64,000 nt of DNA from Paenibacillus xerothermodurans (GTDB lineage: Bacteria; Bacillota; Bacilli; Paenibacillales; NBRC-103111), in assembly GCF_002220865.2 (NCBI RefSeq), contig NZ_NHRJ02000019.1:1-64000 (forward strand), given 5' to 3'. The notes below the pieces were generated by a model. That model searched no databases, was not told the DNA's origin, and saw nothing but the letters and a program-made list of their open reading frames with translations. The position numbers were made by a program, and so were the translations under genes. This document shows positions 19,063 through 28,334 of this stretch, one piece after another. How positions within the stretch are numbered: position 1 is the stretch's first letter; every line of letters starts with the position of its first letter.

Positions 19063-21747
19063 CTACTTCACCAGCTGGCTGCGTGTGACACCAAGCTGGT
19101 TCGTTGCTTTCAAAGTCTTCCACACCTGCGTGCCGCTGATCTCGCCACGTAACGCCCGCTGGTACAATGAGATCACTTCGTGTACTTTATCTGCGGATTC
19201 CTCCAAAAATTCAATTCGGAAGGAAGAGACTCCAAGCTCCTGAAAATTACACAAATATTCTGCGCCCGATTGATCAATGGCGTTGTAAACCGTGTTGCGG
19301 CATCCTTCGTCCACCCGTACCGGATGCGACATGCCCACGCGATCCTGCAGCGACACACGGTGTTGTTCGCAAGGGCGTCCGCAGTTGGTGTAGTCGGTGC
19401 CTTCGCTCAGGAATGTGCAATACACACAGTGCTCCGTATGGAACATAGGCATATGCTGATGAATCACGACTTCCAATCGCGACGTGTCCGCCACTCTCAG
19501 CATGTCAACCATCTGTTGAATGTTCAGGTCATACGATGGCGTCACCTTGCTGAGCCCTGCAGCCAAGAACAGCTCGGCAGTCTTATGATTGGCAATATTT
19601 AGCGAAAAGTCACCGATCAATTCCAAATGGCGTTGTTCGGGATGTTCCAAACGCTGCTTCATATAATAGTAGACCGCGCCTGTGTTGCGTACCAACACCG
19701 CGTCAGGCTGCAGATTGGTAATGTTTTTAAAATACCCGGTTTCGCCAGGCATATGAATCCGTGGGGTAGCGAGCGCTATACGCTTGCCCGCTTGGCGAGC
19801 GGCGCTCACGGCAGCCGGAAATTGTTTAATAAACTCGAAATCCGCGTAGATCATATCTACATCCGTCTTGATGGCAGCCTGCACTTGGTCTAAATTGCGG
19901 CATAGGGCGGTCAATTGCGCTGCACGTGTTGAAGCAGCGCGGCTTGCGTCGATGCGTGCGGCGTCGAGTCGTGGGGAATCAGCGCGCGCCGTGTCGATGC
20001 TCGCTGTGTCGATTTGTGCGGCGGCAGGCGCTGTGTCGATGCTCGCTGTGTCGATTTGTGCGGCAGCAGGCGCTGTGTTGACGCGCGCTGTGTCGATTTG
20101 TGCGCCGATGCACGGTATGTCGCCTCCTGCAGTGTTCACCATCAAGTCCATGCCGCTGCGCTTCATGTACACTCGCGGCCGCTGCCGTTCAGCTTCCAGC
20201 TGCTCCACCGCACGGCGCCGCATGCTGTTGAGCTCGCGCATCGGAAGGATCAGCTCGCCGTTCAGTTGTACATCCAACTCGCCGAGTTCGAAAATTGTTC
20301 CGCCAAGCCGACCGAATTGCTCCTGGAACAGCGCCGTGTCCATAGGACGTTTCTCTGCCTGCACGAGCGGCAGCTCGGATTGAATCACTGCTGTGTGCCC
20401 TGTGAGCTCATCGGTCCACCAGCTCGTAAGCGGCTTGCCTAGCGTACCCGCGACGCGTACTGAGACAGGGAACGTGCGGTACGGCTTATCCGTTTGGTAT
20501 GTTTGACGAAGGCGTTTGTCCAGCTGCGGATCATTCGTTTTCCAAACACGGTCACCCACGTGCAAACGACCAAGATCTACATCGTTGCGTCCCGGTACAA
20601 TTTCTATTATCCCGCCCGCGGCTTCGCCTTCGAGCTTTACTCCTTTGCGGCGGATGTCATAGACGCGGCCGCCTTCTTCTTTTTTGGTCGGATCGCCTGC
20701 ATCAAAAACAATGCCGTCACCCCGCTTTAGCGGAGCCTCAAGCTCACAAAGCACACCGCCACGCAAAATTTGTTTCACTCGGCCCAAATACACACCGCGG
20801 CTTTTCGGATAGGTACCGTCAACCAGCTTCTTATTGTTGGTTCCCTGGAGGAAGCCAAAAGTAAAACCGCGGGAGAAGCTTTGCTCCAGTTCACGCAACT
20901 CCTCCTTAGTTGGCTTAGCGGTACCTGCCTCGAAGTAGCGGTCGATCGCACGCCGATATTTGCTGACCACGTTGGCTACATACTCGGGGCTCTTTAGCCG
21001 ACCTTCGATTTTGAATGAGGTCACCCCTGCTTCGATCAAATCAGGCACCAACTCCAACGCTGCGAGATCTTTGGGCGACAGCAGGTATGCGATATCACCC
21101 ATCGGTTTTTGCACGCCATCAATCATCAGATCGTACGGCAGCCTGCACGCTTGAGCGCACTCTCCACGGTTAGCGGAGCGTCCTCCCCACATCTCCGACG
21201 TCAGGCACTGACCAGAATAAGAAACGCAGAGCGCCCCGTGAACAAAGACCTCCATCGGCAGCTTGGCTTGTTCACCGATCTGTTTGATCTGCCGCAGATT
21301 GTTTTCACGTCCTAACACGACACGTTCGATGTCGAAAGGCTTCGTAAACTCTACCGCCTCCGGCGAAGTAATCGTCATCTGGGTCGATCCGTGGATTGGA
21401 AAATCAGGTGAAATTTCAGTAATTAGCTGTACCAGGCCGAGGTCCTGCACGATCACTGCGTCAACCCCCGCATCGACACAGGCCTCTATCAACTTGCGGG
21501 CCTCCTCGATTTCGTCTTCAAACACCAAAATATTAAACGTCAGAAAACCCTTCACTCCATATAGATGGAGAAACGACATAATGTCTGACAGTTCGTCCGT
21601 ATGAAAATTGTTGGCTCTTGCCCTTGCGTTAAATTTTTCGACACCAAAAAATACGGCATCCGCGCCATTAGCAACCGCCGCACGCAGGCAATCCCAATCT
21701 CCCGCCGGCGCCAACAGCTCTATGTCAGATCTTTTTATAACACTCAT
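19063..21747 (-). CDS. U32 family peptidase-like protein (RlhA/YdcP-related, with DUF3656) carrying a repeat expansion
   Basis: An 894-residue cytoplasmic protein. The first domain (VELLAPAGDWDCLRAAVANG-type start, GADAVFFGVEKFNARARA) and the signature EVFVHGALCVSYSGQC near residue 170 define the U32 family. A DUF3656-like middle follows, then a second U32 half ending in the cysteine cluster HCVYCTFLSEGTDY..NCGRPC. In E. coli the DUF3656 member RlhA is needed for hydroxylation of 23S rRNA C2501, so an rRNA or tRNA modification role is a reasonable inference rather than proteolysis. Between about residues 545 and 615 an Ala/Asp/Thr/Ile repeat is inserted, apparently in frame. ATG with GGAGG eleven bases upstream. 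Monocistronic. Confidence 0.9.
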   Translation of the reverse strand: MSVIKRSDIELLAPAGDWDCLRAAVANGADAVFFGVEKFNARARANNFHTDELSDIMSFLHLYGVKGFLTFNILVFEDEIEEARKLIEACVDAGVDAVIVQDLGLVQLITEISPDFPIHGSTQMTITSPEAVEFTKPFDIERVVLGRENNLRQIKQIGEQAKLPMEVFVHGALCVSYSGQCLTSEMWGGRSANRGECAQACRLPYDLMIDGVQKPMGDIAYLLSPKDLAALELVPDLIEAGVTSFKIEGRLKSPEYVANVVSKYRRAIDRYFEAGTAKPTKEELRELEQSFSRGFTFGFLQGTNNKKLVDGTYPKSRGVYLGRVKQILRGGVLCELEAPLKRGDGIVFDAGDPTKKEEGGRVYDIRRKGVKLEGEAAGGIIEIVPGRNDVDLGRLHVGDRVWKTNDPQLDKRLRQTYQTDKPYRTFPVSVRVAGTLGKPLTSWWTDELTGHTAVIQSELPLVQAEKRPMDTALFQEQFGRLGGTIFELGELDVQLNGELILPMRELNSMRRRAVEQLEAERQRPRVYMKRSGMDLMVNTAGGDIPCIGAQIDTARVNTAPAAAQIDTASIDTAPAAAQIDTASIDTARADSPRLDAARIDASRAASTRAAQLTALCRNLDQVQAAIKTDVDMIYADFEFIKQFPAAVSAARQAGKRIALATPRIHMPGETGYFKNITNLQPDAVLVRNTGAVYYYMKQRLEHPEQRHLELIGDFSLNIANHKTAELFLAAGLSKVTPSYDLNIQQMVDMLRVADTSRLEVVIHQHMPMFHTEHCVYCTFLSEGTDYTNCGRPCEQHRVSLQDRVGMSHPVRVDEGCRNTVYNAIDQSGAEYLCNFQELGVSSFRIEFLEESADKVHEVISLYQRALRGEISGTQVWKTLKATNQLGVTRSQLVK
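19991..20108. repeat. 42-bp in-frame tandem repeat inside the U32 gene
   Basis: Two nearly identical 42-bp units (19991-20032 and 20033-20074) and a third diverged copy (20075 to about 20108). They encode the 14-residue unit AAAQIDTASIDTAP. The flanks on both sides (19920-19990) carry further short repeats of GCGTCGA-like sequence, so the whole 200-bp segment is low-complexity. The multiple-of-three unit keeps the frame open. Confidence 0.9.
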
Positions 21748-22223
21748 TCTTGTCTATTCCTCCATATACACTTTCGCATGCACCCGTCTAAGAGCCTAGC
21801 TCATTTGCAGGCGCTACTCTATTACCAATACACATCCTACCATTGCCATTTTACATACATATATACAGTATAACAGAGAAACGGCCAGTGTCCCATTCCA
21901 CCGGTGTAATTTGGAGAAAAGGCGGTCACCCCAAAATGGATTAACCGATCTCACTGAGAAACGGCCGCCGCCAACCGTGCTTAACAAACAGCCGCTGACC
22001 GGGAAACGGGCGTCGGCCCAAAAACGACAAAAAAGACCATGCGCGGTATAGCGCAAGATCTTTTAAAAGATTCGAGGGACTGAATCACGGCACGAAAACG
22101 CGCTCATTCGTTGGAAATGATGTGAAAAAACTTCAGGCCATTTAACAAAAATCGCTAAGTTTGTACCGCTCTGTGTGTTTAATTTTTCCGCATTGCATTG
22201 ATTCGACAACCGGGCGACAAAAG
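21748..22223. other. Divergent intergenic region with eroded repeats
   Basis: About 480 bases between the divergently transcribed U32 gene and the dlt-like operon. From 21876 to about 22018, variants of GAGAAACGGCC recur (GAGAAAAGGCGGT, GAGAAACGGCCGCC, AACAAACAGCCGC, GGGAAACGGGCG) at uneven spacing. No gene is supported. Confidence 0.45.
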
Positions 22224-22252
22224 TTAACAACCGCCGGTATCCATGCTATAAT
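22224..22252 (+). promoter_or_regulatory. SigA promoter of the dlt-like operon
   Basis: TTAACA (22224-22229), a 17-base spacer and a perfect TATAAT (22247-22252). The expected start point near 22259 gives a short leader of about 35 bases before the first gene. No operator-like palindrome was recognised. Confidence 0.7.
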
Positions 22253-22294
22253 GGCTTGTAGTCTACGAAGCTGTCTAGTAATAGAGGGATGTCA

Positions 22295-25200
22295 TTGAAA
22301 TTATCTAAAGCCCGCATTGCAGCAGGCCTTGCGGCCATCTTGCTGATTCTAGCATTTGCATTAGCTCTGTTCGACAAAGATTTGTCCGTACGCATGTTGT
22401 ACATCACGAACGGCGATCGCTTTGACCCGGCGGCCTACGGCCATTTGCAGCAATCGTTAGTCGCCAACCTGGAGCTGGATAGGCAGCCCTTGGAGAAGCT
22501 CACAGCTGGTCAATTGGACTCTTACGATTCGATCTATCTGGACACCTCACTGCAGGGAACGTTCACAGACGAGCAGCGCGAACTGCTTCAGAACCACGTC
22601 GCTGAAGGCGGGCATTTGTTCCTGGAAAACAACCTGGCTGAAGATTTCCCGTTAGACTTCGTCGGCGCGCAGCAGCTGGTCGATGTGAATGTGCCAAATG
22701 TTCTGCTGCCCAGCAGTGACCAAACTTCTATTGCGGGTACTACGGCCTTCGCGTACCCAAGGGTTGGATTGCATCTGGAAACGATTCAGCACCTGTTCCG
22801 CCGGTTTACGGACAACTATCTACAGCAGGGCGGTCTGGCGGATCTTAAACACTATGCGTGGGGTAAGGGGCTTGTTGCTTCGACCGCAGAACCCGTTGTC
22901 CAGCTTAACGGCACAACGTTGTGTGCGCTGAACCGCTATGGTGAAGGCACTGTGTTCTTCGGTAGCGGTCTGCTGCCGAACCGCTTCCACGTGACCGGCT
23001 ACGATCTAACCAGCGGCATGGACCCAGCACTGGGATTCGCAAAGCTGTCGGAGTCGGTGAACGCCGCGAAGGAGCCTAAAGCGGGTGCAATGTATTTTGA
23101 CCGCGCACAGCTGCCGCTAGAGCCGTATTTCGATTTCAGTTATGCCGCAGGGAGCGCTTTGATGCGAAGCGAGTATGCTTCCTTCGTCTCCAAGGAAACA
23201 CTGGGCTACACCGTTAAAAAGGTGCTTGGTCCGTATGGCCGGCCGGCCATGGCTCATCAGAATCATTTTGAAGCCATAGAAGCGATTCGCGATGGAGAAG
23301 GCATTCAATGGGCGGAACTGCTTAAAAAGTACAACCAGATCCCTTCTTTCACGCTCGTGCGCTCGGCGTTCAGCTGGGGGCGCTGGCAGGAATCGGTGGT
23401 CGTACATCTTAACACTGGCACCAACGAGCAGCCGGCGTTTGCCGGCGAAAGCGCCAATTCCTTTTACTCAAGCGGCACTCGGGTGATGAGTGAGGATAAG
23501 CCCATGCAGCTGGCTGTCAATCCGACCTACCACTCCTTGGGCGATCCGGTCAAGGAGCCATACCGCGCGTATCCGGCGCTGGCGGATTGGAACGCGGACG
23601 GACGGATGGATCTACTCGTCGGATCTGCTGACGGCAGCGTGTACGCTTACCCCAACGTGGGGGCGCAGCCTGAAGCTTATACCGGGCAAATTCTGCCCGG
23701 TGGTGTCGCCGCGCCCGATGCATTCGGTAAGCGAGAGCAGCTGCGGCTGAACAACGGCCAGCCGCTGCAAGCCGGTGCGCACGCCAGCACAGCGGCGCAC
23801 GATCTCAACGCCGACGGCCGGCCGGACTTGATCCTCGGCCGGGCCGACGGCACGCTAGCCGCCGCCTATGCACAAGCCGGCGGCGTGTTCACCCCTCCCG
23901 CCCCGCTGCTTGCGGGCGGGCAGCCCTTGCGCGCCGGTGCCCCTGCGGCACCGGCTGTGGGCGACGTCACCGCCGATGGCGTGCCCGACCTCGTGGTCGG
24001 GGATGCGGCAGGCGGTGTGACGCTCTATCGCGGCCAGCCGGCGGCAGGCCGCGCGGGCGCCGCAGGCGCCGGCTCCGGCTCCGGCAGTGCCGGGGAGCCG
24101 CTCGCCTTTGAGGCGGGCAGCCTGCTGTTCAGGCTGCCTGTCCCGTTCGCCGCGCCGTCCGTGCGCGACGTGAACGGCGACAGCCGACCCGATCTCGTGG
24201 TCGGCAACGGGGAAGGCGACCTGCGCGTCTATACGCAGCAGGCCGACGGCGCTTGGCAGCCTTCCGGAGTACTGGAAGGCGCCACGACGAATCAAGTCGG
24301 TAATAAAGCGCTCGTCGGTGGCCACAACTCCGTACCGCTGTGGTTCGACTTGAACCATGACGGCAAAGACGATCTGATCGTCGGTCAATTGGAATTCGGA
24401 ATGCCGATCCCAGTGGACGATCCGAAATTCCCATACGCCGAGCAGTTGAAGGCGTTTGTTGATTACAGCAAAACTAACTACTTGGAGTTGCTGCCGCATA
24501 TTTACGTTCATAACTTTACGGGTGAACAGCAGGAAAAAGACGAGATAGCCTTACAGCAGCAATCGTTCGAACGCTTAGGCATACCGTGGAGTGCGCCGGG
24601 CACTAACCAGCACACTTGGAGGATCAACCATGTCGATCCTACGCAAACGTTACGGAGCGAGCGGGATGTAGGCATTTGGTTTAACTTTGGTTTCAGGCCG
24701 GCGCATACGCCGAACGAGCCACGCCTCGGGTTGGAGTATAATTGGGGTCTGCCGTTTCTTATGACGGACCCGGACACCGGACAGCCATCCAGTCCCCCTA
24801 TGCTGCTCCATACGCCTGCACCGGTGCTGCGCAGCGATCCTGTCCATTCGACTAAGGATCTGTTTCAATCTTACGTAGATTTCGATCTGCCGATAGACTA
24901 TTTCGAGCACGTAGAGTACCGTTTCCCCAACAGAGTCGGTGAACTGCTGGAGTTCGTAACCTATTTGGACGAGATCCGTAACCAACACAGCTATAATTTT
25001 ATGAGTGAACCGCAGATGGCACGTTCCATCCTGAATACATTAACCACGGAAGTCGACGTATCGCGTTCGTGGATGGATGTGATACTCGACCGTGCTAAGC
25101 GTGCGATTGGAATGACCAGTGAGCCGTCAATTTATATCAACCCCTCGACCGCATCTGTTCCTGAGCAGGCGGCCGAATATAAAGGGACGCTCGGCGTGGT

Positions 25201-25675
25201 GGTCGAGCGCGGACAAGCGTATGCGGAGCGCAGCGTGATAACCGATGCGGATATTTCGGATTGGCGCAGCGGTAAGCTGTATTTGGGCGTTCCGAGTGCA
25301 ACCGAGGTGCGTTTCACGCATGCGAACAGCACAGAGCATGCCGCGGTTTCCATAGTTGCCGCCCAAGCGGGCGCCAGCGCTGGTGCAGTCGGTGGTGGAT
25401 CCGCCGAACCATCCACCGAGCACGTGCGCACACAACTGGACGCACGGCAGGGGGAGCCGCATCTACTGCGCTCCAACGTGCCATACAAGCTGCAGCGTCA
25501 CAGCAGCAGCTGGACCATTGAGTTAAATTCCGCAGGTATGCAGCAGATTCAACTGTGGAGTGCTAAGTCGCTGAACATAGAGGGCGACCAGCTGAAAATT
25601 GATCGGCAGGAGAAAGAACAAACTTATACGATCACACACTTTGGCGCAGCGACAACGGTTACGATCCGTTTTTAA
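22295..25675 (+). CDS. Large membrane-anchored FG-GAP/VCBS-repeat protein, first gene of the dlt-like operon
   Basis: A protein of 1126 residues with an N-terminal signal-anchor (IAAGLAAILLILAFALALF) and no other clear helix, so most of it faces outside. After a ThuA/GATase-like opening (VRMLYITNGDRFDP, AEGGHLFLENNL), residues of about 427-700 contain five FG-GAP-type calcium-binding repeats: DWNADGRMDLLVG, DLNADGRPDLILG, DVTADGVPDLVVG, DVNGDSRPDLVVG and DLNHDGKDDLIVG. A further roughly 400-residue region with HIYVHNFTGE, NQHTWRINH and FDLPIDYFEH may be a carbohydrate-active, deacetylase-like fold, but I cannot confirm this. A Gly/Ser/Ala-rich insert lies near residue 590. The frame opens at an ATG at 22289 that abuts AGAGGG; the TTG at 22295 has better spacing. 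No exact function is known. It may be the acceptor or an envelope-polymer partner of the aminoacylation genes downstream. Confidence 0.85.
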   Translation: MKLSKARIAAGLAAILLILAFALALFDKDLSVRMLYITNGDRFDPAAYGHLQQSLVANLELDRQPLEKLTAGQLDSYDSIYLDTSLQGTFTDEQRELLQNHVAEGGHLFLENNLAEDFPLDFVGAQQLVDVNVPNVLLPSSDQTSIAGTTAFAYPRVGLHLETIQHLFRRFTDNYLQQGGLADLKHYAWGKGLVASTAEPVVQLNGTTLCALNRYGEGTVFFGSGLLPNRFHVTGYDLTSGMDPALGFAKLSESVNAAKEPKAGAMYFDRAQLPLEPYFDFSYAAGSALMRSEYASFVSKETLGYTVKKVLGPYGRPAMAHQNHFEAIEAIRDGEGIQWAELLKKYNQIPSFTLVRSAFSWGRWQESVVVHLNTGTNEQPAFAGESANSFYSSGTRVMSEDKPMQLAVNPTYHSLGDPVKEPYRAYPALADWNADGRMDLLVGSADGSVYAYPNVGAQPEAYTGQILPGGVAAPDAFGKREQLRLNNGQPLQAGAHASTAAHDLNADGRPDLILGRADGTLAAAYAQAGGVFTPPAPLLAGGQPLRAGAPAAPAVGDVTADGVPDLVVGDAAGGVTLYRGQPAAGRAGAAGAGSGSGSAGEPLAFEAGSLLFRLPVPFAAPSVRDVNGDSRPDLVVGNGEGDLRVYTQQADGAWQPSGVLEGATTNQVGNKALVGGHNSVPLWFDLNHDGKDDLIVGQLEFGMPIPVDDPKFPYAEQLKAFVDYSKTNYLELLPHIYVHNFTGEQQEKDEIALQQQSFERLGIPWSAPGTNQHTWRINHVDPTQTLRSERDVGIWFNFGFRPAHTPNEPRLGLEYNWGLPFLMTDPDTGQPSSPPMLLHTPAPVLRSDPVHSTKDLFQSYVDFDLPIDYFEHVEYRFPNRVGELLEFVTYLDEIRNQHSYNFMSEPQMARSILNTLTTEVDVSRSWMDVILDRAKRAIGMTSEPSIYINPSTASVPEQAAEYKGTLGVVVERGQAYAERSVITDADISDWRSGKLYLGVPSATEVRFTHANSTEHAAVSIVAAQAGASAGAVGGGSAEPSTEHVRTQLDARQGEPHLLRSNVPYKLQRHSSSWTIELNSAGMQQIQLWSAKSLNIEGDQLKIDRQEKEQTYTITHFGAATTVTIRF

Positions 25676-25841
25676 TGCGCCAAAGGCGCGTCCTTGCGCA
25701 GCAGCTCGCTACATAGTCCGCGCTGGCAGGCTCTTACCGCTAGATACTTGCAGGTTCTAACACGTCAGCATACGATTGTGTGGACAATGCCAAGCAATGC
25801 CATGAACTTTTATCATCGCACAATACCAAGGAGGAACCGCC

Positions 25842-26093
25842 ATGGAAGACCTGCTTCAACAACTGGAGGACCATATCCGCAACCGTTATGAGATTGAGCC
25901 GGATGATGACGAGTTTACTGTTGATGTTCATCTGTTCGATTATGGTTACATTGACTCTATCGGCGCCACAGCGTTGATCGCGCACATCGAAAAAACCTAT
26001 GGCCTCCAGGTGACCAACCAGGACCTGATGCTGTACTCTATGAACACAGTGCGAGAGATCGCCGACTTCATTCACAAAAAGACTGCGAGGTAA
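25842..26093 (+). CDS. DltC-like acyl/aminoacyl carrier protein
   Basis: An 83-residue acidic four-helix carrier. The phosphopantetheine attachment motif is YIDSIGA (Ser39), and TVREIADFI closes the fold, as in DltC and ACPs. Its role is to hold an activated amino acid as a thioester on the prosthetic arm. GGAGG lies seven bases before the ATG. The stop is six bases before the synthetase-like gene, so the two should be co-translated. Position between a large envelope protein and an aaRS-like ligase, rather than in a fatty-acid operon, argues for amino acid loading. No dedicated phosphopantetheinyl transferase is in the window. The 166-base gap after the first gene contains no terminator that I can see. 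Confidence 0.93.
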   Translation: MEDLLQQLEDHIRNRYEIEPDDDEFTVDVHLFDYGYIDSIGATALIAHIEKTYGLQVTNQDLMLYSMNTVREIADFIHKKTAR

Positions 26094-26099
26094 TCAGCT

Positions 26100-27296
26100 A
26101 TGGAATGCGTCGTATCCCTTGAAGGACTGGCATCGAGCCAACACGGCCAGCTGAAATACGCCGCCGCCTTTATCGACGAGCACATCCGGGACATCCGGAT
26201 TAACAACAACCACATCTACATTAAACACGAATCGGCCAAAAGCAATGAGGCTATCGAGACTCAAGTCCGACGTCTAATCGAACGTTTTTCCCATGGGGAC
26301 TTCGGGTTTAAAGAAAACGTGCTGTTTGAGCATAGAGTTGATACACCGTACCAAGGCGATATCATACAGGAGCTGGTCGAGAAGAAAGTGATCAAGGTGC
26401 TGGAACCAGGCCTGTTCATTTTCCGCGAGCCGTTCTCCAGCCTCATGCGTTTTTTGGATTACTCGTTCATGAGCAAAATCGCCGGCCGCTTCAGTGATGT
26501 CAAGGAAGAGTCGTATCCAGCCGTCATTCATGCCGATACGCTCAATAAAACGAACCACTTCACTTCGTTCCCGGAACACATTCACTTCCTCACTCATTTG
26601 CGTGAGGATCTCGATATCATCGAGTCCTTCTCCCAAACGATCCGCGAAGCCGGCGGCTGGAAGCAGGAAGCCCCTTTGGATTTGAATGAAGCTATGCCGA
26701 AACCGAAGTTCACGATGAACCCTTCGACTTGCTACCACTGCTATGAGGGACTGCAAAACGAGACGCTGGAGGGCGACGGCATTATCGTGGCAGCAATCTC
26801 CAAATGCCATCGCTTCGAATCACGCAACCACAGCGATTTCGGCCGTCTGCTCGATTTCAGCATGCGGGAAATTATTTTTGTAGGAAAGCCTGACTTCGTT
26901 AAAGAGAACCGTCTGCGCTCCATTGAATACTTGAAGGAGTTAGCCGCCGAGTGGAACGTAGATAGCATGTTGGAAATTGCCAACGATCCGTTCTTTACGA
27001 ACGATTTCCAAACAAAGGCATCGTTTCAGCGGAATCAGGAAATGAAGTACGAGCTGCGCCTGACCATCCCGCACATCAACAAGTCGATCGCCTGCAGCTC
27101 CGTCAACTTCCACAGCAATACGTTCGGCAATGCCTTCAACATTAAAATGGGCAAGCGCAATGCGGTAACCGGCTGCGTCGGTTTCGGTATCGAGCGTTGG
27201 GCCTTTGCGTTCCTCGCGCAATACGGTCTCGATGAGGCACAGTGGCCGGCGGCATTCCGTGAGCAGTACCATGCTTGGCAGCAAAAATCGCTCTAA
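26100..27296 (+). CDS. Class II aaRS-like amino acid:[carrier protein] ligase
   Basis: A 398-residue protein related to the catalytic core of atypical (archaeal-type) seryl-tRNA synthetase. This family, first characterised in Bradyrhizobium, loads amino acids onto carrier proteins instead of tRNA. Visible are class II motif 2 around CHRFES (Arg238) and motif 3 GFGIERW (Arg366). A likely zinc triad is Cys214 (YHCYEGL), Glu257 (FSMREIIFVG) and Cys359 (TGCVGFG); its spacing is close to that expected for the family. No tRNA-binding coiled coil is evident. About 130 N-terminal residues are unassigned and make it longer than the Bradyrhizobium enzymes. GAGG nine bases before the ATG lies in the end of the carrier gene. 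It would stand in for DltA. Amino acid specificity (Gly or Ala in studied members) cannot be read from the sequence. Confidence 0.88.
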   Translation: MECVVSLEGLASSQHGQLKYAAAFIDEHIRDIRINNNHIYIKHESAKSNEAIETQVRRLIERFSHGDFGFKENVLFEHRVDTPYQGDIIQELVEKKVIKVLEPGLFIFREPFSSLMRFLDYSFMSKIAGRFSDVKEESYPAVIHADTLNKTNHFTSFPEHIHFLTHLREDLDIIESFSQTIREAGGWKQEAPLDLNEAMPKPKFTMNPSTCYHCYEGLQNETLEGDGIIVAAISKCHRFESRNHSDFGRLLDFSMREIIFVGKPDFVKENRLRSIEYLKELAAEWNVDSMLEIANDPFFTNDFQTKASFQRNQEMKYELRLTIPHINKSIACSSVNFHSNTFGNAFNIKMGKRNAVTGCVGFGIERWAFAFLAQYGLDEAQWPAAFREQYHAWQQKSL

Positions 27297-27347
27297 TCGC
27301 GTAGTTTGTCACTCAACCGAATGCTAACACTCTAATAGAAAAAAGAT

Positions 27348-28334
27348 GTGGGTTCCTTTATGAAATTGATTTCTTTTTTTCGCAAGAACAGCTTTGTGCT
27401 GCTGCTGCTGGCCGTGTTTGTCGTAGCGGATGCTCTCATTGCTATATGGGATCCCTTGGTCACGTCAAGGCGGTTTTACAAAAATGATTTTACAAAAACG
27501 CTGTATCATCACCAGTGGCAGGACCGGGGCTCCGCGTTTTACGGCAACTCGGCTGTGACCGGCGCCTTTATTGAGCAGGAGTCACGTTCGGGGCTTGTGG
27601 AGATGGGCCTGTCATTGGGCAAGCTGACCGATCTGAAGGCCATTATGGAGCAGGAACTGTATCACTTTGAAGGGCCGCTCGTCATTGGCATCGATGTGCA
27701 TACGATGATCGACAGTCTAGAAACCGATAATACATATCAGTGGCTTAAGCCCTGGTATCAGCCTTATGTTTACGCCTACCGGGATTATTTCCGTGATACA
27801 GGGACAGAGGTGGCCTGCCAGCTCACACAAGGGCTGCTAAAGCTGGATGCCTCCCGTTTCGAAGCCTGTGCTAAATTCCCGGAGACTCTCAAACTGAGCT
27901 CGACCGATCCTTTCGCTTACCAACCACGTTGGATCGACAAAGAGCTGTACTTCGGCCAAAAATCCGATCAGGAATTGCGTAAAAAATGGCATGATTACGA
28001 CCAACGCTTCGGCTGGATGTCGCAGCATGACTCCAAGGAGAACCTTGAGGCGCTCGATTGGATCCTACGCTACGCCAAAGAGCACCAGCTCCCCCTGCGC
28101 GTCGTATGGATGCCTTGGAACACCAGGTATGCTCTGCCCGATTACATGCCCGGATTGCAGGAAGACGTAAACCGCCGTCTGGCTGCGTATAACGTGCCGG
28201 TGCTTGACCTGCTGCAAAGATATGAGTCCAAGTACTTTCACGATCTCGTGCATTTGAGCCGCCATGAAGGCGCTCCGGTGTTTACAAAGGAGGTTGACGC
28301 ATGGCTCCTGTCACTAGAAAAGCCATCGAGGTGA
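27348..28334 (+). CDS. DltD-like SGNH-fold membrane-anchored protein
   Basis: A 328-residue protein with one N-terminal helix (SFVLLLLAVFVVADALIAIW) and an outward domain. FYGNSAVTG (Ser68) matches the block I serine of SGNH enzymes and DltD, and DLVHLSRHEG near the C-terminus (Asp299, His302) matches the Asp-x-x-His block. WMPWNTRYALPDYMPG is similar to a stretch in DltD. In the dlt pathway DltD transfers D-alanine to teichoic acid outside the membrane; a parallel transfer role is inferred here. Start codon uncertain: GTG at 27348 or ATG at 27360, neither with a strong ribosome binding site. It overlaps the following DltX-like gene by 34 bases. Confidence 0.78.
   Translation: MGSFMKLISFFRKNSFVLLLLAVFVVADALIAIWDPLVTSRRFYKNDFTKTLYHHQWQDRGSAFYGNSAVTGAFIEQESRSGLVEMGLSLGKLTDLKAIMEQELYHFEGPLVIGIDVHTMIDSLETDNTYQWLKPWYQPYVYAYRDYFRDTGTEVACQLTQGLLKLDASRFEACAKFPETLKLSSTDPFAYQPRWIDKELYFGQKSDQELRKKWHDYDQRFGWMSQHDSKENLEALDWILRYAKEHQLPLRVVWMPWNTRYALPDYMPGLQEDVNRRLAAYNVPVLDLLQRYESKYFHDLVHLSRHEGAPVFTKEVDAWLLSLEKPSR

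Noticed and set aside
18803-19123. 106-codon minus-strand frame after U32
   Set aside because: Overlaps the U32 end and the terminator, with no start signal.
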